Positions 1-13,257 are shown, numbered from the stretch's first letter. The stretch: 64,000 nucleotides of DNA from Pseudomonas sp. MYb185 (GCF_002979975.1 NZ_PCQD01000002.1:62001-126000); one strand, 5' to 3'. A program made the numbers and translations. Notes: generated from the sequence alone by a model not told the origin.

Positions 1-1
1 G

Positions 2-1711
2 TTGGCCAGCCTGCGCAGCCGCACCTTCGGCTTCATCTTCCAGAGCTACCACCTGATCTCCTCGGCCAACGCCACCGAGAACGTGGAAGTGCCGGCGATC
101 TATGCCGGATTGCCCCGCGACGCACGCCATGCCCGCGCCGAGGAACTACTCACCGGACTGGGTCTGGGCGAGCGCCTGGGCAATCGGCCCAACCAGTTGT
201 CCGGCGGCCAGCAGCAACGCGTATCCATCGCCCGTGCGCTGATGAACGATGCGCGCATTCTGCTCGCCGACGAACCCACCGGGGCACTGGACAGCAAGAG
301 CGGCAGCGACGTGCTGCAATTGCTCAAGGACCTGCATGCCCGTGGCAAGACCGTCATCGTCATCACCCACGACCGCGAAGTGGCCAACCACGCCGATCGC
401 CTGATCGAGATCCGCGATGGCCGCATCATCCATGACAGCGGGCGCAAGACCGGCTCCCAGGTCAGCGCCGAGACCGCCCCGCCCCGCCCACCGCGTAAGC
501 AGGGGCTGGCTGCGTTCGACGATACCAACGAAGCGATCCGCATGGCCCTGCGTGCTCTGCGCGCCAATCTGTTTCGCACCATCCTGACCCTGCTCGGCAT
601 CGTCATCGGCGTGGCCTCGGTGGTAGTGATGCTGGCGGTCGGCAACGGTGCCCGCCAGGATGTGATCGAGCGCATCAGCGACATGGGCACCAACCTGCTG
701 CTGGTACGCCCCGGCGCCCCGAATACGCGTCGCTCCGCCGATGGCAGCACCAACACCCTGACCCCGGAAGATGCGCTGGTCGCGGCGCGCATCGACAATG
801 TCATCGCCGCCGTGCCGGAAGCCGATACCCGTGCCACGGTGCGCGCCGGCAATACCGATGCGCAGACCCAGGTCACCGGCACCACCGCCGACTACGTGGT
901 GGCCAAGAACTGGCCGCTGGCCTCGGGTGTGTTCATCAACGACGAGGACAACAGCCGCTACGCCGCGGTGGCAGTGATCGGCCGGACCGTGGCCACCAAC
1001 CTGTACGGTGACAGCGATCCGCTGGGCCAGTACATGCTGATCCGCAACGTGCCGTTCCTGATCATCGGCGTGATGCAGGAAAAGGGCGCCACGCCCTGGG
1101 GGCAGGATCAGGACGATATCGTCTTCGTCCCCCTGAATACCGCCAGCAACCGGCTGATCGGCTCGCGTCATCTGAGCAACATCAGTGTGCTGATCGACGA
1201 CCTGAGCCTGTCCGATGCCACCCAGGAAGCGGTGCGCCAGGCGGTCATGGCCAACCATGCCGGGGTCGAGGACTTCCAGATCCGCAACATGGCGTCGCTG
1301 CTGGAGAACGTCGCCAGCACCCAGAACACCTTCACCGTCCTGCTCGGCTCGATTGCCGCGATCTCGCTGCTGGTCGGCGGTATCGGGGTGATGAACATCA
1401 TGCTGGTGAACGTCTCCGAACGCACCCGGGAGATCGGCATCCGCATGGCTACCGGCGCACGCACGCGTAACATCCTGCAGCAGTTCATCGTCGAGGCCAT
1501 GGTGGTCTCGGCCATCGGCGGCGCCATCGGCGTGGTGGTCGGCCTGGGCTTCGGCAGCATGCTGCAATACTTCGGCACGCCGATACAGTTCACTGCCGGC
1601 CCGGTGCTGCTTGCCTTCGGCTGCGCCTTCGCGACCGGCCTTATTTTCGGTTTCATGCCTGCCCACAAGGCAGCACATCTTGACCCAGTGGTGGCCCTCA
1701 GTGCGGACTAG
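2..1711 (+). CDS. macB: MacB-type efflux ABC transporter, ATPase/permease (5' partial)
   Basis: Inner-membrane ATPase/permease of a tripartite MacAB-TolC-type exporter for macrolides, siderophores or peptides; the substrate cannot be read from sequence. The window edge removes the start and the Walker A loop. Visible are a Q-loop ([10 protein letters not shown]), the ABC signature LSGGQQQRV, Walker [13 protein letters not shown] and the switch His in [11 protein letters not shown] MacB-like permease follows: the first membrane helix at about residues 190-215 ([18 protein letters not shown]), a large periplasmic domain, and three C-terminal helices with a MacB/FtsX-type cytoplasmic loop ([16 protein letters not shown]). 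The 569 visible residues against about 650 for the family suggest roughly 80 are missing. Its stop overlaps the start of the downstream outer-membrane lipoprotein, so the two are one operon, and a MacA-like adaptor is expected upstream. A PvdT-like pyoverdine exporter is an alternative label. Confidence 0.93.
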   Translation: MASLRSRTFGFIFQSYHLISSANATENVEVPAIYAGLPRDARHARAEELLTGLGLGERLGNRPNQLSGGQQQRVSIARALMNDARILLADEPTGALDSKSGSDVLQLLKDLHARGKTVIVITHDREVANHADRLIEIRDGRIIHDSGRKTGSQVSAETAPPRPPRKQGLAAFDDTNEAIRMALRALRANLFRTILTLLGIVIGVASVVVMLAVGNGARQDVIERISDMGTNLLLVRPGAPNTRRSADGSTNTLTPEDALVAARIDNVIAAVPEADTRATVRAGNTDAQTQVTGTTADYVVAKNWPLASGVFINDEDNSRYAAVAVIGRTVATNLYGDSDPLGQYMLIRNVPFLIIGVMQEKGATPWGQDQDDIVFVPLNTASNRLIGSRHLSNISVLIDDLSLSDATQEAVRQAVMANHAGVEDFQIRNMASLLENVASTQNTFTVLLGSIAAISLLVGGIGVMNIMLVNVSERTREIGIRMATGARTRNILQQFIVEAMVVSAIGGAIGVVVGLGFGSMLQYFGTPIQFTAGPVLLAFGCAFATGLIFGFMPAHKAAHLDPVVALSAD

Positions 1712-3074
1712 AACCTCCTTGACCCTGGCCCTCGGCATCGCCCTGCTGAGCGGCTGCAGCCTGTCCACGCCGGTACCGCAGAGCACGGTGCAGGCACCCA
1801 GCCAATGGAATAGCACAGCCGACTCGCTAGTCTGGCCGCAAGCGCGCTGGTGGGCTGAGTACGATGCTCCTCAACTGTCCAGGCTGATGGCCCAGGCACG
1901 TACCGGCAACCTCGACCTGGCCACTGCCGCCACCCGCCTGCTGCAGGCCGATGCACAGCTGCGCCAGAGCGGCGCCAGCCTGCTACCGAGCGTGGATGGC
2001 GGCGCCAGTGGTCGCCGCGGGGGCAACAGCGGCGACGGCGATGTCAGCAACAGCTTCGGCGCTACCCTCAGCGCCAGCTATGAGGTGGACTTCTGGGGTC
2101 GTAACCGCGCCACCGTGGCAGCGGCTGCCGCCAACCTGAATGCCAGCCGCTACGACCTCGAGGCACTGGCCATCAGCACCGATGCCAGCGTCGCCAGCAG
2201 CTGGTTCCAGCTGGTGGAGAATCAGGCCCGCCTGCAACTGGCCCGGGACAACCTGGCCGCCGCCGAACGGGTGCTGACGATCGTCGAGGCGCGCTACCGC
2301 TACGGCGCCGATGACAGCCTGGCGCTGAGTCCGCAGCGTGCCCTGGTCGCCCAGTTGCGCGCCAATCTGCCGGCGCTGGAACAGCAGACCCTGCAACTGC
2401 GCAACAGCCTGGCCCTGCTGCTGGGCCAGGGGCCGGACTTCGCACCAGGTACCCTGCCGGACATGGCAGCCATCCGGGTCCCGGAGCCAGGTGCAGGCCT
2501 GCCCTCGGAATTGCTCAACCGGCGTCCGGATATCCGCGCCAGCGAACAACGCCTGCTGGCAGCCAATGCCAACCTGACCGCCGCCCGCGCCGCACTCTAT
2601 CCGAGCATCCAACTGACCGGCAGCTACGGTGCGCAGAGCTCGGTACTCTCCGAGCTGGTCAGCAATCCGCTGAACCCCTGGAGCCTGGCCGCCGGGCTGA
2701 CCCAGCCGATCTTCGATGGTGGCCGTCTGCGCGCCCAGGTCGAGATCAGCGAAGCCAGCCAGCAGGAAGCGCTGATCGGCTACCAACGCGCGATTCTCGA
2801 CGCGCTGATCGATGCCGATACCGCGCTCGGCGCATTGCAGCAGGCCCGGCTGCAGTATCAGCTGCAACAGGCCGCCACCGAGGAGGCGCAACTGGCCTTC
2901 GAGCTGGCGGAAGCGCGCTACAAGGCCGGTGCCATCGACCTGCAGAACCTGCTCGACACCCAGCGTTCGTTCTTCCAGAGCCAGGACAGCCTGGTGCAGC
3001 AACGTGCCGCCTGGCTGCAGGCGACCATCGACCTGTATCGGGCACTGGGTGGCGGTTGGCAGGACTTTGCCTGA
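1701..3074 (+). CDS. Outer-membrane efflux lipoprotein, NodT/OprM (RND-type TolC) family
   Basis: Outer-membrane channel partner of the preceding MacB-like transporter. I chose the GTG at 1701, which overlaps the macB stop by 11 bases and gives a lipoprotein signal peptide ([19 protein letters not shown]) with lipobox LLSGC; longer starts would put unrelated sequence before the signal. The 457-residue product has the two OEP repeats of the NodT family: one with alpha-barrel helices and the EVDFWGRNR segment near residue 130, and a second with [17 protein letters not shown] and the [14 protein letters not shown] strand/turn. P. aeruginosa OpmQ (with PvdRT) and MacAB-linked OprM homologues have this architecture and length. 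Translational coupling with macB is likely from the overlap. Confidence 0.92.
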   Translation: MRTRTSLTLALGIALLSGCSLSTPVPQSTVQAPSQWNSTADSLVWPQARWWAEYDAPQLSRLMAQARTGNLDLATAATRLLQADAQLRQSGASLLPSVDGGASGRRGGNSGDGDVSNSFGATLSASYEVDFWGRNRATVAAAAANLNASRYDLEALAISTDASVASSWFQLVENQARLQLARDNLAAAERVLTIVEARYRYGADDSLALSPQRALVAQLRANLPALEQQTLQLRNSLALLLGQGPDFAPGTLPDMAAIRVPEPGAGLPSELLNRRPDIRASEQRLLAANANLTAARAALYPSIQLTGSYGAQSSVLSELVSNPLNPWSLAAGLTQPIFDGGRLRAQVEISEASQQEALIGYQRAILDALIDADTALGALQQARLQYQLQQAATEEAQLAFELAEARYKAGAIDLQNLLDTQRSFFQSQDSLVQQRAAWLQATIDLYRALGGGWQDFA

Positions 3075-3173
3075 CCACGCCACTCGCAACACCACCCGGC
3101 AAATTGGCCAATCCCCTGCAAAAGCCAGTACCATGGGCACCGAATCATCCGCATCAGCCTACGGGAGTGCCCA

Positions 3174-3611
3174 TTGTCCGCCCTGCGCCTTGCCACCCTG
3201 GAACAACGCCATTTCCACCTGCACAACACACCGCTGCAGCAACTGACCGAGCACATGACCGGCCTGGACACCCTGTGCAGGACACTGGGGGTCACGCCGC
3301 TGAGCCGCTTTGTCGATGTCACGGCGCTGGAGTTTTCCGAAGCCAGCAGACTGTTGCCCGCCGAGGACTTGCCGCTGCAGGCAGACCCGGAAACCGGTCT
3401 GCCGTGGAGCATCGAGGACATGGCCTGGTTCCCTGCCAGTACCGGCATGACCACCCTCGAAGCCCTCAGCGGGCACCTGCAACGCAACCGTCCGCGGGAA
3501 GTGTCCGGCGCCAATCATGGGCAGTTGCTCGACGCGCTGGCTTTCTGCGAGAGCCACCTGCGTCCGCTGGAAGCCGAAGGCGGGCAGTTTCATCTGGCGG
3601 CCGGGCACTGA
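3174..3611 (+). CDS. Conserved hypothetical protein (145 aa)
   Basis: I do not recognise a characterised family. TTG at 3174 has a GGGAG ribosome-binding site eight bases upstream. The product is soluble, with no signal peptide or membrane helix, and is acidic in the middle (ETGLPWSIEDMAWFPASTGM). It lies about 100 bases after the efflux lipoprotein gene and is convergent with the HD-GYP gene, whose stop lies 12 bases downstream. No catalytic motif is visible. Confidence 0.7.
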   Translation: MSALRLATLEQRHFHLHNTPLQQLTEHMTGLDTLCRTLGVTPLSRFVDVTALEFSEASRLLPAEDLPLQADPETGLPWSIEDMAWFPASTGMTTLEALSGHLQRNRPREVSGANHGQLLDALAFCESHLRPLEAEGGQFHLAAGH

Positions 3612-3622
3612 GCCGCCTCCTC

Positions 3623-6496
3623 TCAACTTTGCTCGACCGCTTCACAGCCGCGTAGCTGCGCCAGGCAACCGTCGATGTCTACCTGATCGATCTGCTGCGG
3701 CTGCAGATACTGCCGGGCGTAGTGCAGGTAGGCCCCCGAGGACAGGAACAGCGCGAACAGTTCCGCATCGATGTGCTGCTCGTGGGCCATCCGCATCATG
3801 ATCGCAATCGACTCGGACAATGTCTTGGGCGTCTTGTAGGGCCGGTCCGCCGCGGTCAGCGCCTCGAAGATATCGGCAATCGCCATGATCCGCGCCGGAA
3901 TGCTCAACTGGCTTGCCCCCAGCCGCCGCGGATACCCGGTGCCATCGAGTTTCTCATGGTGGTTGGCGGCGATATCCGGCACCTGCCGCAAGGCCCTGGG
4001 AAATGGCAGGGTGCTGAGCATCACCAGGGTGTGCACGATGTGTTCATTGACCTTGAAGCGCTCCTCGACGGTCAGCGTGCCGCGGCGCACACTGAGGTTG
4101 TGCAGCTCACCGAGATTGTAGGCATACTCCGGCAGCTGCATGTCGAAACCCCAGATATTGCGCGGGTCCCCTCGCTGCACCGGCGGTTTGCGGCTGCCCC
4201 AGGCGATCAGCTGTTCCGGCCGGTCCGCCAGCAGACATTCCTCGGCAGGCAGCGCAGCCGATGGCTGCTCCGCCAGGCGCAGACACTCCTCGGCTGACAG
4301 CCCCAGGCGATTGTCGAAATGCCGCAACCAGGTTTGCCCGCCGATGCGCTGCAGCTCCGCCACAAGCTCGTCGGACATGGTCTCGCGGCCGATATTGGCC
4401 GAGGCGACAATGGCGAAATCGCGCTGCAATTGCTGCTGGCGCTGCTGCAGCGCGGCGCCCAGCCGCTGCTCGTCATCCCCGGCACAACGCCCCTGCCAGT
4501 ACAGCAGTTGCGCATCGCGGTGCAGCACCTCGAAGCGGGTGCGTATCTCATGGATGCGGTTGTACAGGGTCTCCAGTTTGGTCGCCTTGTCGACCACGTA
4601 TTCCGGGCTGGTGATCTTGCCGCAGTCATGCAGCCAGGCGGCGATGCGAAAGGCATAGCGCTCTTCCTCATCAGGCTGATAATCGGCAAGCGAGCCGCTC
4701 TGCGCCGCGGCCGCCTGCGCCAGCAGCAACTCGGCCAGTTGCGGTACCCGTTCACAATGCCCGCCGGTATAGGGCGACTTGGCGTCCACCGCATGGGCCA
4801 GGACCTTGATCACCGACTCCAGCAGCGCCTGCTGCTGGTCGAACAGCTGCCGGGTTTCAATGGCCACCGCCAGCGCACCGGACAAGCTGTGCAGGAAGTG
4901 TTGCAGATAGTCCTGACCATGCGCATCGATCTGCTCGCTCAGGCGAATCGACAGCACTCCGAGCAGCACCTGCTTGCGGTCATGCAGGGGCAGAATCAAA
5001 CGCTTCGGGTAGCGCTTCAGTACCTCGGCCAGGGCCTGTTCGATACTGCCAGGCAGCGCCTCGGAGAGCACGAAGCTGGCCGGATAGCGGTCTTCACCAT
5101 ATACCGCGGCACGTTCCAGCCGATCATTTTCCTCGTCGCACAGGTACACCACCCCGCTGATACCCTCGGCCACCTCAACCAGATGCTGGAGTACCACCGG
5201 CAACATGCGCTCCAGCTCCAGTTCACGACTCAGACACAAGGTGATCGCCTGAAAATGCCCGATGGCTTGCGCCAGATGGGCAGTGGTCTGCTGCAGATCA
5301 TTGACCTCGCGAATATGCGAGCGCAGCCGTGGTGCCGGGGAGAAATCGAAGTTGCCCAGCGCCTCTACGCGGCCGGCCAACTGCTTGATGGAACGGCCGA
5401 GCCGGTGACCCAGGGTCAGGCCCAGCAGCAGCACGGCGCAGATCAGCATGCCTGCCCAGATAGCCTGGCGCACCAGCAGTTCCCGTGCCTCGCTGAGCAG
5501 CTCCCAGGCCGGGATGGCAATCAGGATACGTGCCTCGGAGTGGTCGAAGCCGCGCAGTGGCAGATTCAGGCCGTACCAGATGTCGCCATCGATGGCGAAC
5601 GGCACCGGCCCGTCGCCAATCGGCATCCCGGCCAGCCGCTCCAGTGGTGCCACACCCAGCTCCTGCAGGCTGGCCAGGCGGAAACCGGGTCCCTCGCGCC
5701 GGATGATGCGCTGCGGCTCCGGATAGGCGATCACTCCCACCTGCTCATCGAAGATGGCCAGCTCGGTCCCGGAAGTCAGGCGCAGGTCGCGCACCTCGCT
5801 GGTCAGGTCGTCGACCGCCGCATCCATGCCGATCACCGCCGCACCGGCATGACTCCGCATAGCCAGGCTCATGCCTATCTCGCCAGTGGTGAAGAACACA
5901 TAGGGATCGGTCATCGCCACCTGTCCCGGCGTTTCGACCTGCTGGTACCAGGGACGCTGCCGCGGATCGAACCAGTAGTCAGGCGTGCTGCGTTCGGAAT
6001 GCAGTTGCAGTTCAGCATCGAGGAACAGCCAACGGCCGTGCAGTTGTCCCTGCTCATCGAAGGCGATGCTCTGCAACAGGAACTCGGCATCCTCCGGCGC
6101 GTCGGCAATCCGGGGCGTCTCACGTTGCAGCGGGCGCAGCAGCAGGAACTCGCCGTTGTCGTAGCCGATGTAGACGGCACTGAGCATGGGGTTGGAGCGC
6201 AATGTCTGCGCCAACACCGGCAGTTGCAAGCGCCGTTCCTGCAACGTGCCCGCCGCCCCGATACGATCATGCGCCAGCACATGGATGACATTCTCGGCGG
6301 GCACGATCAGCCGCCTCGCACGTTCATTCAGCAGCGCCGCCAGTTGCCGCGCCGAATCGTCCGCCGCCGAGACCATCGCTGTGCTGACACCGCGATACCC
6401 CTGGACTATCACCACCGACAGCATGGCCAGCAGGCACAGGATGATGGTCGACGCCATGAGCCATTGAATGGGTATACCCTTGCCCGATCTGTGCAT
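3623..6496 (-). CDS. Membrane HD-GYP c-di-GMP phosphodiesterase with Cache, HAMP and GAF domains
   Basis: Predicted class II phosphodiesterase that hydrolyses c-di-GMP, probably in response to a periplasmic ligand. Start ATG 6496 puts the first membrane helix at residues 12-33; an in-frame GTG at 6535 adds 13 residues but has a poorer ribosome-binding site. Then come a double-Cache-like periplasmic region (about 40-330), a second helix (345-363), HAMP (to about 390), a GAF-like domain (about 430-550) and HD-GYP. The HD pair is in AWLHDCGK (residues 623-624) and the signature in HHEKLDGTGYP (GYP at 854-856). The HD and GYP motifs are over 220 residues apart because of a long helical insertion with coiled-coil character, unlike compact HD-GYP domains. 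It stands alone, facing the hypothetical gene. Confidence 0.9.
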   Translation of the reverse strand: MHRSGKGIPIQWLMASTIILCLLAMLSVVIVQGYRGVSTAMVSAADDSARQLAALLNERARRLIVPAENVIHVLAHDRIGAAGTLQERRLQLPVLAQTLRSNPMLSAVYIGYDNGEFLLLRPLQRETPRIADAPEDAEFLLQSIAFDEQGQLHGRWLFLDAELQLHSERSTPDYWFDPRQRPWYQQVETPGQVAMTDPYVFFTTGEIGMSLAMRSHAGAAVIGMDAAVDDLTSEVRDLRLTSGTELAIFDEQVGVIAYPEPQRIIRREGPGFRLASLQELGVAPLERLAGMPIGDGPVPFAIDGDIWYGLNLPLRGFDHSEARILIAIPAWELLSEARELLVRQAIWAGMLICAVLLLGLTLGHRLGRSIKQLAGRVEALGNFDFSPAPRLRSHIREVNDLQQTTAHLAQAIGHFQAITLCLSRELELERMLPVVLQHLVEVAEGISGVVYLCDEENDRLERAAVYGEDRYPASFVLSEALPGSIEQALAEVLKRYPKRLILPLHDRKQVLLGVLSIRLSEQIDAHGQDYLQHFLHSLSGALAVAIETRQLFDQQQALLESVIKVLAHAVDAKSPYTGGHCERVPQLAELLLAQAAAAQSGSLADYQPDEEERYAFRIAAWLHDCGKITSPEYVVDKATKLETLYNRIHEIRTRFEVLHRDAQLLYWQGRCAGDDEQRLGAALQQRQQQLQRDFAIVASANIGRETMSDELVAELQRIGGQTWLRHFDNRLGLSAEECLRLAEQPSAALPAEECLLADRPEQLIAWGSRKPPVQRGDPRNIWGFDMQLPEYAYNLGELHNLSVRRGTLTVEERFKVNEHIVHTLVMLSTLPFPRALRQVPDIAANHHEKLDGTGYPRRLGASQLSIPARIMAIADIFEALTAADRPYKTPKTLSESIAIMMRMAHEQHIDAELFALFLSSGAYLHYARQYLQPQQIDQVDIDGCLAQLRGCEAVEQS

Positions 6497-6699
6497 GCCT
6501 GCCCCGCCTGGTTGTCGGTCGTCCGATGAAGTCACATTGACATCAGCTTAGCCGATACTGGCCGAAACGCAGGTAATCCGGCTTAACCATCATGGTGGAT
6601 AAGCCGGGGCACTCGGGCGGTATTTATCCGGCCAATGGGCAAGCCAGTATCCAACGAATTTGTCATAGTGAGCGCACGACAAGAGCGGAGAACATCGCC

Positions 6700-7671
6700 A
6701 TGCTGCAGACCGAACAACGCATTCTGGATGTCAATGACATTCAGCTGAGCATTCACATCGCAGGACCGAAGCAGGGCCAGCCGGTATGGCTGCTGCATGG
6801 TTTCCCGGAATGCTGGTACTCCTGGCGCCACCAGATGCAGGCCCTGGCCGACGCCGGCTACCGGGTGTTCGCACCGGAGATGCGCGGCTACGGCCGCAGC
6901 AGCGCTCCCGCCGCGATCGAGGCCTACGACATCATCACCCTGTGCGGCGATATCCAGGCCGCCATGGACGAGTTCGGCCATACGCAGGTGGCCATGGTCG
7001 GGCACGACTGGGGGGCGAACCTCACCTGGTACCTGGCCCTGCTGGAGCCCGAGCGGGTCAAGGTGGTCTGCGGCATGTCGGTACCCTTCGGCGGCAGGCC
7101 GAAACGACCAGCCATCGACATGATGCGCGAGCGGTTCAAGGACAGGTTTCTCTACATCCTGTATTTCCAGACGCCCGGCCCGGCCGAGGCCGAGCTGGAA
7201 GCCGATATACCGCGCACCCTGCGCATCCTGATGCACGGACGGCCCATCGCCGGCAACGGCCTGATCTCGGATAAGCCGGCCAACTCACGCTGGCTGGATG
7301 ACTACATCGATCCAGAGGTACCGCCGGCGTGGTGCCCACCGGAGGCGTTCGACGTCTATGTGGAGACCTATATCGACAACGGCTTCCACGGCCCGCTGAA
7401 CTGGTATCGCAACTATGAACGCAACTGGGAACGCACCGCCGACCTGGCCGGCAAGCAGATATTGCAGCCCGCCCTGTTCGTGATCGGTGACCGTGATCCG
7501 GTGGCGAAACTGGAGAGCTACACCATCGAGCGCATGCCCACGGTGGTGCCCAAGGTCGAGCAGCACGTCATCGAGCGCTGCGGGCACTGGGTCCAGAGTC
7601 AGAAGCCGGAGGAAGTGAATCCGCTGCTGCTGGACTTTCTCGAGCGTCATTATCGCCTTGAGCTGCCTTGA
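6700..7671 (+). CDS. Alpha/beta-hydrolase, soluble epoxide hydrolase-like
   Basis: Cytoplasmic alpha/beta-hydrolase of the epoxide hydrolase/haloalkane dehalogenase group. I use ATG 6700, with GCGGAG 10 bases upstream; an open frame reaches back to 6592 but lacks conservation-like content. Motifs: oxyanion-hole HGFPE near residue 33, nucleophile Asp in GHDWGAN near residue 104, lid region with the WYRNYERNW tyrosines, charge-relay Asp in VIGDRDPVAK, and the catalytic His in RCGHWVQ near residue 300. These match epoxide hydrolases (nucleophilic Asp plus lid Tyr). The real substrate is unknown. Length 323 residues is normal. It is monocistronic, ending about 200 bases before yhhQ. Confidence 0.88.
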   Translation: MLQTEQRILDVNDIQLSIHIAGPKQGQPVWLLHGFPECWYSWRHQMQALADAGYRVFAPEMRGYGRSSAPAAIEAYDIITLCGDIQAAMDEFGHTQVAMVGHDWGANLTWYLALLEPERVKVVCGMSVPFGGRPKRPAIDMMRERFKDRFLYILYFQTPGPAEAELEADIPRTLRILMHGRPIAGNGLISDKPANSRWLDDYIDPEVPPAWCPPEAFDVYVETYIDNGFHGPLNWYRNYERNWERTADLAGKQILQPALFVIGDRDPVAKLESYTIERMPTVVPKVEQHVIERCGHWVQSQKPEEVNPLLLDFLERHYRLELP

Positions 7672-7814
7672 GGGCATTGTTGCGAGGCTGTTGGATAACC
7701 CTGCTGAACATCGCCGAGCCCCCGGTGCGTCCTGCGGACGCGGTCGGGCCGGATCGACCCTCCCACACAGACACAGCCCCCAGCGTCGGGCTGGCCCCGC
7801 TTCTCGCTGTCCGG

Positions 7815-7820
7815 TATAGT
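7815..7820 (+). promoter_or_regulatory. Candidate -10 element for yhhQ
   Basis: TATAGT lies 25 bases before the preQ1 riboswitch stem and is the only good -10 match between the hydrolase stop and yhhQ. No convincing -35 hexamer is seen at 16-18 bases upstream, so this is tentative. The preceding stretch 7672-7814 is GC-rich with short hairpins (around 7730-7744) but no T-tract. Confidence 0.35.
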
Positions 7821-7843
7821 ACGCGCCGTCGTCATTCCGGCGG

Positions 7844-7880
7844 CATGGGTTCCCTAACCCCATCCATCAAAAAGGTGACA
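7844..7880 (+). promoter_or_regulatory. PreQ1-I riboswitch controlling yhhQ translation
   Basis: Immediately before yhhQ is a compact H-type pseudoknot of the preQ1-I class. Stem P1 is ATGGG (7845-7849) paired with CCCAT (7859-7863), enclosing the loop TTCCCTAAC (7850-7858). After P1 comes the A-rich tail CCATCAAAAAGGTGA. The loop C-C-C-U can pair with the AGG of the tail, which is also the ribosome-binding site 7-9 bases before the ATG at 7883. Ligand binding would therefore hide the ribosome-binding site. This matches the known preQ1-I layout (short stem, C/U loop, A-rich tail) and the known association of preQ1 riboswitches with yhhQ/COG1738 transporters. Confidence 0.85.
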
Positions 7881-7882
7881 TC

Positions 7883-8536
7883 ATGCATTTCGCATCGCCC
7901 GCGCGCTGGCGCATGGCTCTGTCGAGCCTTATCGCCTTCCATATCGCCATCATCATTGCCAGCAACTATCTGGTACAGCTGCCGATAACCCTGTTCGGCT
8001 GGCATACCACCTGGGGCGCCTTCAGCTTCCCGTTCATCTTCCTGGCCACCGACCTGACCGTGCGTCTGCTCGGCAAACAGGCTGCCCGCCGGGTCATCGC
8101 CCGGGTCATGCTACCGGCACTGGTGGTGTCCTATATCGTCTCGGTACTGTTCCAGGAAGGCGCCTTCCGTGGCTTCGAGGCGTTGGCGCAATTCAACTCC
8201 TTCGTCCTGCGTATCTCGCTGGCGAGCTTCATGGCCTATGTTGTCGGGCAGTTGCTGGATATCCAGGTGTTCGACCGCCTGCGCAGACTGCAGCACTGGT
8301 GGGTAGCCCCCAGCGCCGCGATGATCGTCGGCAACCTGATCGATACCTTTGTGTTCTTCTCCGTGGCCTTCTGGCGCAGCAGCAATGACTTCATGGCGGC
8401 CAACTGGATCGAGATCGCCACTGTCGACTACGTCATCAAGCTGGCCATCAGCCTCATGCTGTTCGTGCCGCTGTACGGCATCGTGCTCAACGCCATCCTG
8501 CAAGTGCTCGCCGGGCGCAAGGCCACTGCTGCCTGA
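7883..8536 (+). CDS. yhhQ: YhhQ family queuosine-precursor (preQ0/preQ1) transporter
   Basis: Inner-membrane transporter of 217 residues with about six hydrophobic helices (for example residues 12-32, 40-56, 75-93, 178-207). The family (COG1738) imports 7-cyano-7-deazaguanine and 7-aminomethyl-7-deazaguanine for queuosine tRNA modification. Family-like segments are FLATDLTVRLLG and the pair of helices around VGNLIDTFVFFSVAFW. ATG 7883 follows an AGGTGA ribosome-binding site that is part of the preQ1 riboswitch, so synthesis should fall when preQ1 is abundant. No neighbouring queuosine genes are seen. Length agrees with the family. Confidence 0.93.
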   Translation: MHFASPARWRMALSSLIAFHIAIIIASNYLVQLPITLFGWHTTWGAFSFPFIFLATDLTVRLLGKQAARRVIARVMLPALVVSYIVSVLFQEGAFRGFEALAQFNSFVLRISLASFMAYVVGQLLDIQVFDRLRRLQHWWVAPSAAMIVGNLIDTFVFFSVAFWRSSNDFMAANWIEIATVDYVIKLAISLMLFVPLYGIVLNAILQVLAGRKATAA

Positions 8537-8573
8537 GAGCCTTCCCGGGGCTGCTTCGGTGGACTGCCAGACC

Positions 8574-8710
8574 CCAGGCGTAGCGCAGGCGCGCTACACC
8601 CCGATATTGCGCCCGGATCACTGGACCGGAGCCCTTCGGGAGATCCGGGTCGTGCTGGAGTGCCGCTATCGGGAACTTCATGGGGTGTAGCGCGCCTGCG
8701 CTACGCCTGC
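8574..8710. repeat. REP-like inverted pair (BIME-type) between yhhQ and ligB
   Basis: Two 28-base arms (8574-8601 and about 8683-8710) are perfect inverted copies of each other, separated by about 80 bases. Each arm itself contains a small palindrome (GTAGCGCGCCTGCGCTAC). The spacer contains a further imperfect hairpin (GATCACTGGACC region). The same element recurs at 20072-20390 and 37988-38015. Typical of Pseudomonas REP/BIME elements; it may act as a transcription barrier downstream of yhhQ. Confidence 0.8.
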
Positions 8711-8783
8711 GGCTTCACAGCGACAAAACAGTCCGCGCAGAATGCCACCTGCGCCACAATTCCCGCCGCCTCCGCTTGTCTGA

Positions 8784-12400
<3,617 letters not shown>

Positions 12401-12720
12401 GAAAAGCTCCTCGGACCGTAGTTATGCTTCTCAGCATAAACCAGTTTCCTCTCGTGGACCGCTTTTCCCCCCGGTGCGTTCACCGAAGAAATTTTTTTGT
12501 TCGAATAAAACGCCCAGTCGGCAGTCAAAAAGGCAACCTGCAGGACTTGCGCAACGCCTATCAGCATAGGGGTTACAGCGGAATACAGTGCAAATACATA
12601 ACAGCTGTAAATATCACCGCATAACGATACCTGGCGCACAAGCCATGTAAATTGCGGGTTGTTCTCATTTTTTGGATGTGTTTATTATAAAAATGAATTT
12701 ACAAGTAAACATTAGAGAAC
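12401..12720. promoter_or_regulatory. Divergent speA/ectA control region with candidate ectA promoter
   Basis: This 320-base gap holds both promoters. Its ectA-proximal half is markedly AT-rich compared with flanking genes. A candidate ectA promoter is TTGTTC (12659-12664), an 18-base spacer, and TATTAT (12683-12688), about 30 bases before the ATG. An osmotically regulated promoter is expected for ectoine operons, but I cannot distinguish sigma-70 from sigma-S here. No regulator gene of the EctR/MarR type is present nearby. Confidence 0.4.
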
Positions 12721-13257
12721 ATGTCTTCCAAACCTTTTTCGCTACGCAAACCGCGGGCGACCGATGGATACGCCCTCAACCAACTGGTCGAGCGCTGCCC
12801 TCCCCTGGATACCAACTCCGTCTACTGCAACCTGCTGCAATGCACCGATTTCTCCGCCACCTCGATCGCCGCTGATAACAGCCAGGGCGAACTGGTGGGC
12901 TTCATTTCCGGTTACCGGCCCCCTGCCCGTCCCGACACCCTGTTTATCTGGCAGGTGGCAGTGGACAGCAGCATGCGCGGCCAGGGGCTGGCGCTGAGCA
13001 TGCTGCTGAACCTGGTTGAACGGGCCGCCGCCGACGGCGTGCGTTGGCTGGAAACCACCATCTCCCCGGGCAATACCGGCTCCGAAGCACTGTTCGCCAA
13101 GGCCTTCCGCCAGCTCGGCGTAGACGCCCAGACCCAGGTGCTGTTCAACCGCGCCACCCATTTTCACGGCCAGCATGATGATGAAGTGCTGTATCGCGCC
13201 GGTCCTTTCGCCCCCTTTGCACAACTTGCTCATTCCAAGAATCAGGAGACTGCATGA
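12721..13257 (+). CDS. ectA: L-2,4-diaminobutyrate N-gamma-acetyltransferase EctA
   Basis: GNAT-fold enzyme that acetylates 2,4-diaminobutyrate with acetyl-CoA, the second step of ectoine synthesis. The acetyl-CoA-binding motif is in VDSSMRGQGLALSMLLNLV (about residues 81-99), and the N-terminal LRKPRATDGYALNQLV and LDTNSVYCNLLQC segments are typical of EctA. 178 residues, normal length. It is the first gene of ectABCD-ask, and its stop overlaps the ectB start (ATGA), implying translational coupling. Confidence 0.96.
   Translation: MSSKPFSLRKPRATDGYALNQLVERCPPLDTNSVYCNLLQCTDFSATSIAADNSQGELVGFISGYRPPARPDTLFIWQVAVDSSMRGQGLALSMLLNLVERAAADGVRWLETTISPGNTGSEALFAKAFRQLGVDAQTQVLFNRATHFHGQHDDEVLYRAGPFAPFAQLAHSKNQETA

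Noticed and set aside
100..1816. Long minus-strand frames opposite the MacB gene
   Set aside because: Antisense shadows from GC-rich codon bias; no family motifs.
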